Shown here in pieces: positions 44,336 through 57,324 of a DNA stretch of 64,000 nucleotides. Location: assembly GCA_907163345.1 (NCBI GenBank), contig CAJQUN010000406.1, positions 186,001 to 250,000 on the forward strand. Reading direction: 5' to 3'. The first letter of the stretch is position 1. Each line of letters starts with the position of its first letter. Under the pieces are notes generated by a model that saw nothing but the letters and a program-made list of their open reading frames with translations, was not told where the DNA came from and searched no databases. Both the position numbers and the translations under genes were made by a program. This DNA is from Haberlea rhodopensis. Lineage: Eukaryota > Streptophyta > Magnoliopsida > Lamiales > Gesneriaceae.

Positions 44336-44622
44336 AACCGTAATGCATAACCTGTATTCCCATAAACATCGCCATGAGTGTATTTTTAATGCACCTCGCT
44401 CCAACATATAGCGGCAAAGCATCAAAATCATCACTCCGATGTATATCTATGCAACCGTAATGCATAGTCCATGTCTCATAAGACCCTGCAACCACCATGG
44501 TTAGCAACACATATTCCAATTATGAACGCATATCATAAACGCACATAAGCAATCATGAATAAGTATGTGCTTCTCATTCCCAATAACATGTTCCTAGGCC
44601 CTCAACAGCCCCAAAGAGCTAA

Positions 44623-44639
44623 CCACTGCTCTGATACCA
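44623..44639 (-). other. Primer binding site of N6
   Basis: Minus-strand TGGTATCAGAGCAGTGG, 4 bp inside the 5' LTR, complementary to tRNA-iMet. Confidence 0.9.
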
Positions 44640-44643
44640 CTAA

Positions 44644-46628
44644 TGTAAGGACCCCCGTGCCCTTAACCCGTAATTAGTGCATTAAGCCATACCATGAGTG
44701 CATATAATCATACCATCAGGGGGAAAAACCCTATGCAAGTGCAACACCGTAGGCTACCCAGAAAATTTCTTGCATTCAATTCCCAATATTCATATTCCCC
44801 CTACTATTATTATTCACATAACATGCACCCACATAATACACTAATAGGCTCTTAGTTCATTTAGCAATTCCATAATTAATTGCATGCAACCATAATGAAC
44901 AGAAAGAGGCCATAGCCCATTTATACATCCCATATACACGTAAGGTGTACTCACATAAGAGCACTCAATGAATAAGCGTGTATTTGATGCATAAAAACTA
45001 TACCGGATACCGCTACTGGTACTTCAATCCTGGAAGCACCTTCCAAGCACAACTCGATCTCAACACTGGATCTGCGCACTTCTTTGACCAGCTCTGGTAC
45101 CTCGATCCCGGAAGTACCCCAATCAACAGCCCGAGCTCAACTCCATAGCCGCTACACCTGTGTTACCTGCCCCAACAGAGACAGCCCCCACACGGGGTGA
45201 GCATACCAATACCACCAATCCAAAATAATAATATCGCAATTCATAATTTACAGAATGTAAATGCCATAATTAAATGATACTCCCTGGATGGTAACATCCT
45301 CATCCGGGATCCCATGTATTGTCCCTGTTCTCAACACAACCAAACTCATCAAATTCCCAAAGCCAGTTAATCGCCATATAGATTAACTAATATAGTTCTA
45401 GCATGCCAGTTCCCTAATCAATGTGTAAAATCAGCATATATATATAGGCCATAGATTTCACATACATTTAACCATTCCATGTTCCCATAACATTGCTCGC
45501 TCCACAATAGCGGCATTCTAAACCCAGCGCACGCTCAACAATAGCGGCGTCATGACCGATGGTCGCTCAACGGCGACAACACCCAATCGTTGCTCGCTCT
45601 AAAGCGGCACCCTATGATTTCCAATGTATGTCTATTTATCACAGTTACCATATACCATGCATTCCACAAACCAATCATTGCAAGTACCATGAATCATGCA
45701 TTTCGACACCCATCTATTTCCAATACCATACCCCATGCATTTCAATACCCATTTATTGTAAATGCCACACACCATGCATTTCAATGTCCATTTATTACAA
45801 TTACCATATATCATGCTTTTCACTATTGCAACATTATAAAAGGCTATGCTCGTACGTTATACGTACCTTAAATTTCCGAAGTCCGAGCCAAACCTTGCTC
45901 GAGTTCCATGCCCCGAAGAACGATGTGCTAACACGATAAATAATTCACAATTATTTACAAGCATGCAACCCATGCTCAAGCACACCCATTACCCTTATAC
46001 AAAAATATATTGTCAACACACGACAATTTACCATATAAAAGACCCGGGGCAGGGCATATACAGGGAGGGAAATCGAATGAGACAATATCGAAAATTGCTC
46101 AAGGACCACCTCTAAATTTCGAACACCAACAACACAAATCAAACCCAAATAATCACCATAATTCATTTAAAACATGAATTAAGCTATCCAAGCAAGAAAC
46201 AACACCCCTTGCCAAAAACCCCCCCAATTTTCGAATTCAATACCCTTAAATTCGAACCCAAACAAGCCCTTAAATTCGAACCCTTATAATTCTTCGAATT
46301 CGAACACAATCAAGCATCATAATGCATCTACAACATGAATTAATCAATTACCAACAAGAATAAACATCCCCAAGTCAAAACTCCAAATTTTCGAACCCTA
46401 ACCCACAAAATTGAGCTGAAATTCGAACCAAAATGCAACCAAAATTTCGAACCAAAAAGTCTGAAATGTTCGACCCAAAAACACCATAAAAACGCCCCAA
46501 AAACACCAGAAAAATCGTGCCAAAAACATACCAAAATCGAGGCCCAAAAATCGGATGAACTGCAGTGACGAACCCTAGCGTTTCCAGCAGAAATCCGAGC
46601 TCCATTCGCGACCAAACCTCAAATTGAT
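44644..46628 (-). repeat. N6 5' LTR, first piece
   Basis: It matches 38652-40632 almost base for base, including the double hairpin (45166-45202). It is interrupted at 46628 by N7. The remaining 552 bp are at 55518-56069. Confidence 0.92.
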
Positions 46629-49155
46629 TGTAAGGACCCCCGTGCCCTTAACCCGTAATTAGCGCTAAATCCCACAAACATGTACATGTAACCATATATG
46701 TTGGAAAATAACCATATGCTAGATTAGCGTAATATACCGATAATAAAATTCTTCCGTTTAATCCAATACATACCATTTCCATTTTTCCAACTAAACCATT
46801 TAGCATGTCATGTACCCCCGAGATACACTAATTACTTCTCAATTCATCTAGCAATTCCCAATTAATTGCATATCACAATATAGATGAAAAGAAAGACATT
46901 TGCCTTTTATACAACCCATGCACACATATACGTCGCTCACAGACGAGCACCAAATAATCGTATGTGTACATAAAGTATAAAATACCATACTTCCAGCTGT
47001 CGTTACCGGTGCCTCAATCCTGGAAGCACCTCCCAAGCGCAACTCGATCTCAACTCTGGATCTGAGCGTCTATCCAGCCAGCTCTGGTACCTCTATCCTG
47101 GAAGTACCTCTAACCAACAGCTCGAGCTCGACTCCAAAGTCGCTGCTACACCTGTAATACCTGCCCCAACAGAGACAGCCCCCACACGGGGTGAGCATAC
47201 CAATACCACCAATCACAAAATAATAATATTGCAATTCATAATTTACAGAATGTAAATGCCATAATTTAAATGATACTCCCTGGATGGTAACACCCTCATC
47301 CGGGATCCCATGCATTGTCCCTGTTCTCAAAATAACCAAACTCATCAAATTCCCAAAGCCAGTTAATCACCATATAGATTAACTAATACAGTTCTATCAT
47401 GTCAACTCCATAATCAATATGTAAAATCATTATACATAGGCCATAGATTTCACATATATTTAACCAAGGATTCCATGTTCCCGTAACATTGCTCGCTCCA
47501 CAATAGCGGCATTCTAAACCCAGCGCATGCTCAACAATAGCGGCGTCATAACCGGTGGTCGCTCAACGGCGACAACACCCAATCGTTGCTCGCTCTAAAG
47601 CGGCACCCTATGATTTCCAATGTATGTCTATTTATCACAGTTACCATATACCATGCATATCATTATCCATTTGAAGTAAATATAATGCACCATGCATTTC
47701 AATACTTACCAAATGCCAGATATTGCAATGTCCATATAATACAATTACCATACACCATGTATTCCAATGCCCATTTAATACCATTATCACAAACCATGCA
47801 TATTACAGTTGCAATACTATAATAGGTTATGCTCGTACGTCCCACGTACCTTAGTATTCCGTAGTCCATATCAAGCCTGGCTTGAGTTCCATGCCCCGAG
47901 AAACATGTGCTAAAACACATAAATATTCACAATTAATTACGAACATGCAACCCATGCTCAAGCACAACCATAACCCTCAACATATTGTCAACCCACGACA
48001 ATTTACCATTTACAAGACCCGGGGCAGGGCATATACAGGGAGGGGAAACGAATGAGACAATATCAAAAATTGCTCAAGAACCACTCCTAAAATTCGAACC
48101 CCAACCACACAAATCAAATCCAAAAATCACCATAATTCATTTAAAACATGAATTAATCAATCAACAACATGAATAATCGCCCCACATGCGAAACCCCCAA
48201 AATTCGAATTTAAAGCCCTAAATTCGAATCCAATTCCTCAATTCGAACCCAATAAGCATCTAAACCATAAATTAATTAATTAACAACAAGAATCAACATC
48301 CCCAAACCAAAACCCCCAAATTCGAACATAAACCCCCCTAAAATCGAACATAACTCCACGCACACAGCATACAAAATCGAACCATTAAGCAACAATTTTT
48401 CGAACCATGAAAGTGTGAAATAATCGACCCAAACCAAGCACCAAAACGCCCCAAAAACACCTGAAAGAAAGCCCCAAAATCGTACCAAAAATCGAGCCCC
48501 AAATCGAAGAAATTCCAGTTTCGAACCCTAGCGTTTCCAGCAGAAATTCGAGCTCAAATCGCGACCAAACTTCAAATTGTTGGTATGGATAGGACCGCCT
48601 GGAAGAGACGAACGCGGCGGCGGGTGGGACGCGCCGAACGGCGGCCGGACGGCGGCGGGCGCAAGCCTTTTACGCGCGGGGGTCAAAAGGGGATCGGGAA
48701 TCGCGGCTACGGGGAGAGAGAAGGAGGGGGAAGAAAATGGTTCCGATAATTAAAATCCCGGGTTTAATTGGTATTTATAGCAAAATACCCCGAAATACTA
48801 ATAGCCCCACAAATACATCATGATTCATTAAAAATCATCTGTTTTCAAAAACTCTCTCTCTAACTCAAAAACCCCCTACCGGTGCCCACACCAAGCACCC
48901 GAGATTCCGAGTCACACTAAAAACCCAACTCGCAGGTTTTCACCGGAATGAGAATACGATCTCAACCTCGGGATCCAACGATCCCAAATGCCCGATTTAC
49001 CAACCTCGGGAACCTCAGGATCCAACGATCCCAAATGCCCGATTTACCAACCTCGGGAGATGCCAAACCGCAATTAATTCCTAATTGCCACAATTAAAAA
49101 TCCATCAAGGATTAATACAACACCGGGATTACCACCATAATTCCCGGACATCACA
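46629..49155 (-). repeat. N7 3' LTR
   Basis: It differs from the N6 LTR in its terminal 350 bp and at scattered sites. It carries a 47-bp tandem duplication (ccaacgatcccaaatgcccg and onward, twice, at about 48967-49060) that N6 lacks. TATA, GC block, GTACG palindrome (47829-47850) and double hairpin (47160-47197) are all present. Confidence 0.92.
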
Positions 49156-49167
49156 ATTATCCCCTAC
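49156..49167 (-). other. Purine tract of N7
   Basis: Minus-strand GTAGGGGATAAT next to the LTR, identical to N6. Confidence 0.8.
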
Positions 49168-51867
49168 TAATAAAATTTCGTCCCCGAAATTGCACCGGTG
49201 TACTCCACGTAACACCAGGACTACACCAACAAAACAAAGCCAAGACCCTGATTCTGAACCACCTTAGAATCAAATTAACAACTGCGAGAATACCAGTCTC
49301 GCACCAAACCCTAAAATAGCGCAACACCAAAACCAATACAAACCCGAAAGATAACAACATACCTCGACGTGAATCGTCCCACAAGTCAGTTCACCAAAAC
49401 TGCAACCCAACCAAATCTCCATTGGTTCTGACAAAGATATCATCCCGTGATATTCACCACCTGCCCACGATGCTTGACACGCATCGTCAAGATGGGGACC
49501 ACTAGCATACAACAGTATACTCACAAAAGAAACCAGTCTTCGTTTCCCAGTCCATCTCCTCCAAAGGAGTAGTTGCACCACTTGCAACCCGGACCGGGTT
49601 ACCCACGGTCACTGATCCACACAAAATGCATCACCGAGGATGTTTACACCGGTGTGTTCCAAAAATCATATCTTGGTCCCGACACACCATCAAGACTCCA
49701 CAAGGTCTCGAGTTCCACAGGGGACATGCAAGGCAACCAAATGCATTCCTACACACGTGTCAACCATGACACTAAACAAATCCGAATCTCGGCCATCCCT
49801 CATTTATCCTTGGATCCAACAATCCTAAAATAGTAAGGCTGTCGAATTATCCAACAAGAACCACCATGGTTCCAAAACACGACAATTCCTCCTCAGGGGA
49901 AGTCAAACGACCCTCACGATCATTCATCAAGAATGCATCGTGCCATCGAGATCACCGATCTCAAAGTCCCACAATCTCGCACCGGAGATTCACCATCCCA
50001 AGCAAATTAAACCAATGTTCAACAATGAACAAAAAAATAGAGTTGGCATTCGTATACACACACGGCATACATGCCCATACACCACACAACATGCATACGC
50101 AATGCAATAGACTCGGGTATCCAATCATACCCACATCCCAAAGCCAACTGTCAAACCTCGATTATTCTCACCCCACGGAGAATGATGGTTGACAAACCAA
50201 AATCAAAGGGTGTGATTTCAACATCACCACAACACGAACCAAAATAACGAATCTCCACAAAAGATTCAACCGGTAGGAATCATAATACCGTCTTCCTCTC
50301 AAGGAAGAAGTCATGAATCCATGATCCTCCAATCCTCGAACCACCGTTCGGAGAACCTGGGTATATTTATACCAAAACATATCCTGGAACCCAGAAATAC
50401 ACAATTGGTTAGAGTAGTGCATCAATACTACCATTACCCGATCCAAAATCCGTATACGCCATGTATACTCATCCCAACGATGCTCTGTACTAATACCATA
50501 GTACTCCACAATCGAGCATCTCCCGAAGACGTCTCCTCAAACGTCTCACCGAGGTAAGAAATCCATTACCCGGTCCAACACCAGTAATACGTACCATGAC
50601 TGATTTACAATCAGTCCACGACCGATGCAAGCTGTCTCCAAGACAGTACAATCCAAATCTCTCCAAGAGATAAGGTCAAAATAGTAGTGCCACCTCACTA
50701 ACCATATCTCACAAACCACTGTGACTCCCATTGCATGCCACATGCAAGGGTGCTCAACCAGAGCTAACCACGACTTGACGACACTCACGTTGGCATTCCA
50801 AACAGAATTGAGCTGTCCCAAAACAAGTCTCTCAAAACAATGACGTATAAACGTCCCCGTGAGGTATTCCCTACCTCAAATACCATGCCACATAGAGACT
50901 ACAAGAGTCTACCATAACCCTCATCGTATCACCATACGATTCACCAAACTCGAGTCCAACGAGCATTATAATAGCTAACACAAGCACCCCAAAGTACTGC
51001 AACAATACCTGGCTAGTGATTCGCTGGTCCCATAGGCTTATACCAACCTATCAACGTGACACACATACCATCCCGGTATACCATACCGCACAAACCATTA
51101 GAGTTGTGGGTCCTCGCCCAACATATCTCTAAAACACCAAAGCATACTAGACAACCCAGCGTCCATGCTCAATTATCATGCAATCCTAATCCATTAGGAC
51201 TTATTCCTCGCCCTTAGGGTGGGTGTAACCATGGCTACACCACATCACAACAACAAGCGAGTAGTTTCCTCAATGACTACTCTTACCACCAATCACTTGG
51301 CCTTAGTCATCCCAGCGAGCATACCCAAGGGTATCATTGCTCGACAAATATTTACCTCTACAATATGATGCGGTACACTCACCGGTACAACGCATCAATG
51401 CTCCATCGAGCAAACCTGCTCGGCAAAAGGTCTCGTCGACCAATGACCCAGACTCTACCATGTGCTCACCATCGGCACCCAAACCATACTACCAAATACA
51501 TAAACATGAATGCATTAACCACCAAAATGATGCCACGCGTCCACATAGACATCCCAAATAACATCGTCAAACACATGACGGCTCATGTCGATATACGACA
51601 TCCATAATCTCATCGTCAAACACATGACGGTAAACAACAATATACCATAATCCCAATACTGATAACAAAAGTAATATGCCATACCTCATCGCTATCGAGA
51701 TAGCGGAATACCTGTATCCATCGTCCACTAGCGGTACATAAGCATCACCCATCGCTCGTAGGCGGCATAACCCAGTGCTACACACATAGCGGTATAACCC
51801 ATCGCTATAGAATCAGCGGCATGATCCCTCGCCATAGAGTCAGCGGTATAAAACGTCGCTATAGATA

Positions 51868-52136
51868 CCCGGCGGTATGAACCATCGCCATAGATGTAGC
51901 GGAATGTGCCCTCGCTGTATGATACCTGGTGGCAAGAACCATCGCCAATAGAATAGCGGAATAAACCATCGCTAAGAATACCCGGCGGCATAAACCATCG
52001 CCAATAGAATAGCGGAATGAACCATCGCTAAGAATACCCGGCGGCATAAACCATCGCCAATAGAATAGCGGAATGAACAATCGCTAATAAAATACCCGGC
52101 GAAACCATCGCCAATAAAATACCCGGATAATCGCGG
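51868..52136. repeat. 27/28-bp array in N7 with alternating unit types
   Basis: Units accatcgccaatagaatagcgg and accatcgctaagaatacccggcggcat alternate, making a dimer near 55 bp like the N5 array at 58300 and 60150. The N6 array is built from the accatcgccaat and acccggcg parts only. Confidence 0.82.
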
Positions 52137-52195
52137 ACTCAAGAGGTACTCACACTCATGTAGTACTTTGTTCCCGATCACATCGCTACGTCATG

Positions 52196-52645
52196 ACAAC
52201 GGCATCATCGCTTCGACGTGACAGCGGCATGTATCATCGCTTCGACACGACAGCGGTATCATCGTTTCGACATGACGGTGGTACCATCGCTTCGACGTGA
52301 CAGCGGCATTTACCATCGCTTCGACACGACAGCGGCATTTACCATCATCCCGGCATGACAGCGGAAACACCCCTCGCTTCGACATATTAGCGGCATAATA
52401 TCCCTCGCAATAGTAATATGACAGCGGCATTATCCTTCGCTTCGACATAGTTGCGGCAAATATTCTTCATCGCTATAATATGACAGCGGCAAGTATTCAC
52501 ATTGCTACGCCATGCATGCAACCGTAATGCATAACCCGTATTTCAATAATTGTTTCGGCACGACAGCGGCATCATCGCTTCGACGTGACAGCGGCATTTA
52601 CCATCGCTTCGACACGACAGCGGCATCATCGCTTCGACGTGCATG
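52196..52645. repeat. Expanded TCGCTTCGAC/GACAGCGGCAT array in N7
   Basis: More than ten degenerate units of about 24-30 bp (for example near 52208, 52232, 52256, 52284, 52314 and 52578). Most have CGCT and AGCG arms. It also includes catgcaaccgtaatgcataa blocks near 52514 and 52643. Confidence 0.8.
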
Positions 52646-52963
52646 CAACCGTAATGCATAACCTGTATTCCCATAAACATCGCCATGAGTGTATTTTAAT
52701 GCACCTCGCTCCAACATGTAGCGGCAAAGCATTAAAATCATCACTCCGATGTATACCTATGCAACCGTAATGCATAGTCCATGTCTCATAAGACCCTACA
52801 ACCACCATGGTTAGCAATAGCATATTCCAATTATGAACACATATCATAAATGCACATAAGCAATATAGTCGTGCCACGCAACGCTAACTACCATCATGCA
52901 TAAATATGTGCTTATCATTCCCATTAACATGTTCCTAGGCCCTCAACAGCCCCAAAGAGCTAA

Positions 52964-52980
52964 CCACTGCTCTGATACCA
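52964..52980 (-). other. Primer binding site of N7
   Basis: Minus-strand TGGTATCAGAGCAGTGG, 4 bp from the LTR at 52985. Confidence 0.9.
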
Positions 52981-52984
52981 CTAA

Positions 52985-55512
52985 TGTAAGGACCCCCGTG
53001 CCCTTAACCCGTAATTAGCGCTAAATCCCACAAACATGTACATGTAACCATATATGTTGGAAAATAACCATATGCTAGATTAGCGTAATATACCGATAAT
53101 AAAATTCTTCCGTTTAATCCAATACATACCATTTCCATTTTTCCAACTAAACCATTTAGCATGTCATGTACCCCCGAGATACACTAATTACTTCTCAATT
53201 CATCTAGCAATTCCCAATTAATTGCATATCACAATATAGATGAAAAGAAAGACATTTGCCTTTTATACAACCCATGCACACATATACGTCGCTCACAGAC
53301 GAGCACCAAATAATCGTATGTGTACATAAAGTATAAAATACCATACTTCCAGCTGTCGTTACCGGTGCCTCAATCCTGGAAGCACCTCCCAAGCGCAACT
53401 CGATCTCAACTCTGGATCTGAGCGTCTATCCAGCCAGCTCTGGTACCTCTATCCTGGAAGTACCTCTAACCAACAGCTCGAGCTCGACTCCAAAGTCGCT
53501 GCTACACCTGTAATACCTGCCCCAACAGAGACAGCCCCCACACGGGGTGAGCATACCAATACCACCAATCACAAAATAATAATATTGCAATTCATAATTT
53601 ACAGAATGTAAATGCCATAATTTAAATGATACTCCCTGGATGGTAACACCCTCATCCGGGATCCCATGCATTGTCCCTGTTCTCAAAATAACCAAACTCA
53701 TCAAATTCCCAAAGCCAGTTAATCACCATATAGATTAACTAATACAGTTCTATCATGTCAACTCCATAATCAATATGTAAAATCATTATACATAGGCCAT
53801 AGATTTCACATATATTTAACCAAGGATTCCATGTTCCCGTAACATTGCTCGCTCCACAATAGCGGCATTCTAAACCCAGCGCACGCTCAACAATAGCGGC
53901 GTCATAACCGGTGGTCGCTCAACGGCGACAACACCCAATCGTTGCTCGCTCTAAAGCGGCACCCTATGATTTCCAATGTATGTCTATTTATCACAGTTAC
54001 CATATACCATGCATATCATTATCCATTTGAAGTAAATATAATGCACCATGCATTTCAATACTTACCAAATGCCAGATATTGCAATGTCCATATAATACAA
54101 TTACCATACACCATGTATTCCAATGCCCATTTAATACCATTATCACAAACCATGCATATTACAGTTGCAATACTATAATAGGTTATGCTCGTACGTCCCA
54201 CGTACCTTAGTATTCCGTAGTCCATATCAAGCCTGGCTTGAGTTCCATGCCCCGAGAAACATGTGCTAAAACACATAAATATTCACAATTAATTACGAAC
54301 ATGCAACCCATGCTCAAGCACACCCATAACCCTCAACATATTGTCAACCCACGACAATTTACCATTTACAAGACCCGGGGCAGGGCATATACAGGGAGGG
54401 GAAACGAATGAGACAATATCAAAAATTGCTCAAGAACCACTCCTAAAATTCGAACCCCAACCACACAAATCAAATCCAAAAATCACCATAATTCATTTAA
54501 AACATGAATTAATCAATCAACAACATGAATAATCGCCCCACATGCGAAACCCCCAAAATTCGAATTTAAAGCCCTAAATTCGAATCCAATTCCTCAATTC
54601 GAACCCAATAAGCATCTAAACCATTAATTAATTAATTAACAACAAGAATCAACATCCCCAAACCAAAACCCCCAAATTCGAACATAAACCCCCCTAAAAT
54701 CGAACATAACTCCACGCACACAGCATACAAAATCGAACCATTAAGCAACAATTTTTTGAACCATGAAAGTGTGAAATAATCGACCCAAACCAAGCACCAA
54801 AACGCCCCCAAAAACACCTGAAAGAAAGCCCCAAAATCGTACCAAAAATCGAGCCCCAAATCGAAGAAATTCCAGTTTCGAACCCTAGCGTTTCCAGCAG
54901 AAATTCGAGCTCAAATCGCGACCAAACTTCAAATTGTTGGTATGGATAGGACCGCCTGGAAGAGACGAACGCGGCGGCGGGTCGGACGCGCCGAACGGCG
55001 GCCGGACGGCGGCGGGCGCAAGCCTTTTACGCGCGGGGGTCAAAAGGGGATCGGGAATCGCGGCTACGGGGAGAGAGAAGGAGGGGGAAGAAAATGGTTC
55101 CGATAATTAAAATCCCGGGTTTAATTGGTATTTATAGCAAAATACCCCGAAATACTAATAGCCCCACAAATACATCATGATTCATTAAAAATCATCTGTT
55201 TTCAAAAACTCTCTCTCTAACTCAAAAACCCCCTACCGGTGCCCACACCAAGCACCCGAGATTCCGAGTCACACTAAAAACCCAACTCGCAGGTTTTCAC
55301 CGGAATGAGAATACGATCTCAACCTCGGGATCCAACGATCCCAAATGCCCGATTTACCAACCTCGGGAACCTCAGGATCCAACGATCCCAAATGCCCGAT
55401 TTACCAACCTCGGGAGATGCCAAACCGCAATTAATTCCTAATTGCCACAATTAAAAATCCATCAAGGATTAATACAACACCGGGATTACCACCATAATTC
55501 CCGGACATCACA
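52985..55512 (-). repeat. N7 5' LTR
   Basis: 2528 bp, nearly identical to 46629-49155 and also carrying the 47-bp duplication (55323-55415). Differences seen include cgcatgc to cgcacgc near 53883, and one extra c near 54808. Confidence 0.93.
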
Positions 55513-55517
55513 TTGAT

Positions 55518-56069
55518 GGTACGGGAAGGAGCGCCTGGTCGAGACGAACACGGCGGCGGGTCGGACGCGCCGAACGGCGGCCGCACGGCGGCGGGCGCAC
55601 GCCTGGAAGCGGCGTGGGTCAAAAGGGGATCGAGAATCGCGGTTACGGGGAGAGAGAAGGAGGGGGAAGAAAATGGTTCCGATAATTAAAATCCCGGGTT
55701 CAAATGGTATTTATAGCAAAAATACCCCAAAATATTAATAGCCCCACAAATACATCATGATTCATTAAAAATCATCTGTTTTCAAAAATTCTCTCTCTAA
55801 CTCAAAAACCCCCTACCGGTGCCCACACAAAGCACCCGAGATTCCGAGTCACACTAAAAACCCAACTCGCAGGTTTTCACCGGAATGAGAATACGATCTC
55901 AACCTCGGGATCCAACGATCCCAAATAATCAATTAGACGAGCCCAGAAGGCCCGATTTACCAACCTCGGGAGATGCCGAACCGCAATTAATTCCTAATTG
56001 CCACAATTAAAAATCCATCCAGGATTAATACTACACCGGGATTAACACCATTAATTCCCGGACATCACA
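55518..56069 (-). repeat. N6 5' LTR, second piece
   Basis: 552 bp matching 40633-41185. It includes the GC block and TATA box and ends cccggacatcaca, followed by the taacc duplication. The 63-codon frame here is not a gene. Confidence 0.92.
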
Positions 56070-56074
56070 TAACC

Positions 56075-57307
56075 AATTTCCGGGGCAATGTCTACATTCC
56101 ATTGGGAATGCCATACTTTTAAAATGAATTGGTTGGAGCCAAAATTTAATATAACGGATTTCTCGATTGAGTTTTCGGCTATCTTTTAAACGTATAAATT
56201 GGTATATTTTGGGTATTATGCATGCTTAGCCGGAGGGCTTTTATTTTGGTAATCGTCATGGATGGATGATAGGTTTGGAAATTGTGGACGTGCTTGGGCA
56301 CGTGATTACATGCCTATGTTTAATTGACAGTTATTTGCATGTTAGCACTTAACTCATCGGGTCGTGGAACTCAGGCAAGGTCACACTCAAACTACGAAAT
56401 TATAATGTACGTATGACGTACGAGCATAGCCCCTTAATATATTTGCAATTGTTGAATGCTTGGTACATTGTATTACGATGAATGTATGTGAAAAGGCATG
56501 GTTTATGGTATTTGCTACAAATGTACATATATGCATTGGAAATCATGTGGTGCCGCTTTTGAGCGAGCAATGATGGGATGTTGTCGCCTTTGAGAGAACA
56601 TCGGTAATGACGCCACTGCTGTTGAGCATGCGTGAGAATGAAATGCCGCTATTGTAGAGCGAGCAATGGAATAGAAATATGGAACCATGAGTGAGGTACA
56701 TGGAATATTTGTAATCATTGTTGATACCATCCAGGGAGCAATTTTATATTTCATAGCATTTACATTTTTGTAAATTATGAATTGTATCATTATGCTTATA
56801 GGATTTGGGATATTGGTATGCTCACCCCGTGTGGGGGCTGTCTCTGTTGGGGCAGGTGATTAGGTACATCGATGGCTTTGGAGATGAGCTCGAGCTATGG
56901 ATTGGAGGTGCTTCCAGGGATCGAAATACCAGTGACGGTATTGAGCACCATATTTTATACATTTGATACACACATACCTATTTGATGCTCGTCTGTGAGC
57001 ACTATTATGTGTATATGGCATGTATAAAAAGGCAAGGGCCTTTCTCTCTTCATTTATGAGTTGCACACAATTATTTATTGAATTGCTAAATGAACTGAGA
57101 ACATGTTAGTGTATTATAATGGTGCATGATATGTATGTGGACTTGATTGGGTAAAAACTAGACATTATATGGAATAATGTAAAGAATTTTATTAATGGCA
57201 TGAATTAGTATGGCGATAAGTGGTTTCTCCCCTATATGTTTGATTAAATGCACTAATTGCTTGGATTAATACACTAATAACGGGTTAAGGGCACGTGGGT
57301 CCTTACA
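56075..57307 (+). repeat. N5 5' LTR, right piece
   Basis: It continues from 38651 after N6. It contains the GTACG palindrome (56407-56424), CGCT/AGCG-type seeds (56550-56670), and the double hairpin (56820-56858), and ends gggtccttaca. Small ORFs on either strand are not supported. Confidence 0.85.
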
Positions 57308-57308
57308 T

Positions 57309-57324
57309 TGTATCAGAGCAGTGG
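57309..57324 (+). other. Degenerate primer binding site of N5
   Basis: TGTATCAGAGCAGTGG lacks one g compared with the family site. It lies one base after the LTR end instead of four. Confidence 0.75.

Larger units (their letters stand above)
41198..44622 (-). repeat. Internal non-coding region of N6
   Basis: About 3.4 kb, collinear with the N7 internal DNA (49168-52963) and, inverted, with N2 and N5. It consists of a 2.3-kb unique-looking part (41200-43540), CGTC/GACG inverted repeats (43560-43680), CGCT/AGCG units (43720-43920), a 27-bp array (43918-44184), 24-bp units (44236-44335), and the segment next to the primer site. No conserved protein frame was found. Confidence 0.8.
49168..52963 (-). 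repeat. Internal non-coding region of N7
   Basis: About 3.8 kb collinear with N6. It is longer than N6 because the 24-bp-type array is expanded (52196-52645). The first 2.4 kb (49170-51550) retains high similarity to N6 without any shared long ORF, which argues for a conserved RNA or simple recent common descent. Confidence 0.8.
46629..55512 (-). mobile_element. N7: complete non-autonomous family-N element nested in the N6 LTR
   Basis: 8884 bp, flanked by the perfect duplication ttgat (46624-46628 and 55513-55517). The LTRs, 46629-49155 (2527 bp) and 52985-55512 (2528 bp), differ by about five substitutions and one indel by eye. Internal DNA (49156-52984) is non-coding and collinear with N6. 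Primer site and purine tract match N6. It is the youngest layer here and a full, clean specimen of the family, useful as its reference copy. Confidence 0.94.
38652..56069 (-). mobile_element. N6: non-autonomous family-N element, minus strand, hosting N7
   Basis: It is flanked by the perfect duplication taacc (38647-38651 and 56070-56074). In minus orientation the order is 5' LTR (44644-46628 plus 55518-56069), iMet primer site, internal DNA (41186-44643), purine tract and 3' LTR (38652-41185). Without N7 it is about 8.5 kb. The LTRs of about 2.54 kb differ by only a few bases by eye (substitutions near 40476 and 40773, plus indels), so the insertion is very recent although no coding capacity exists. 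The only pol echo is a C-terminal-like VQFRGRNFISRG on the minus strand near 41190-41225. Movement must have been in trans (inference). Confidence 0.92.
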
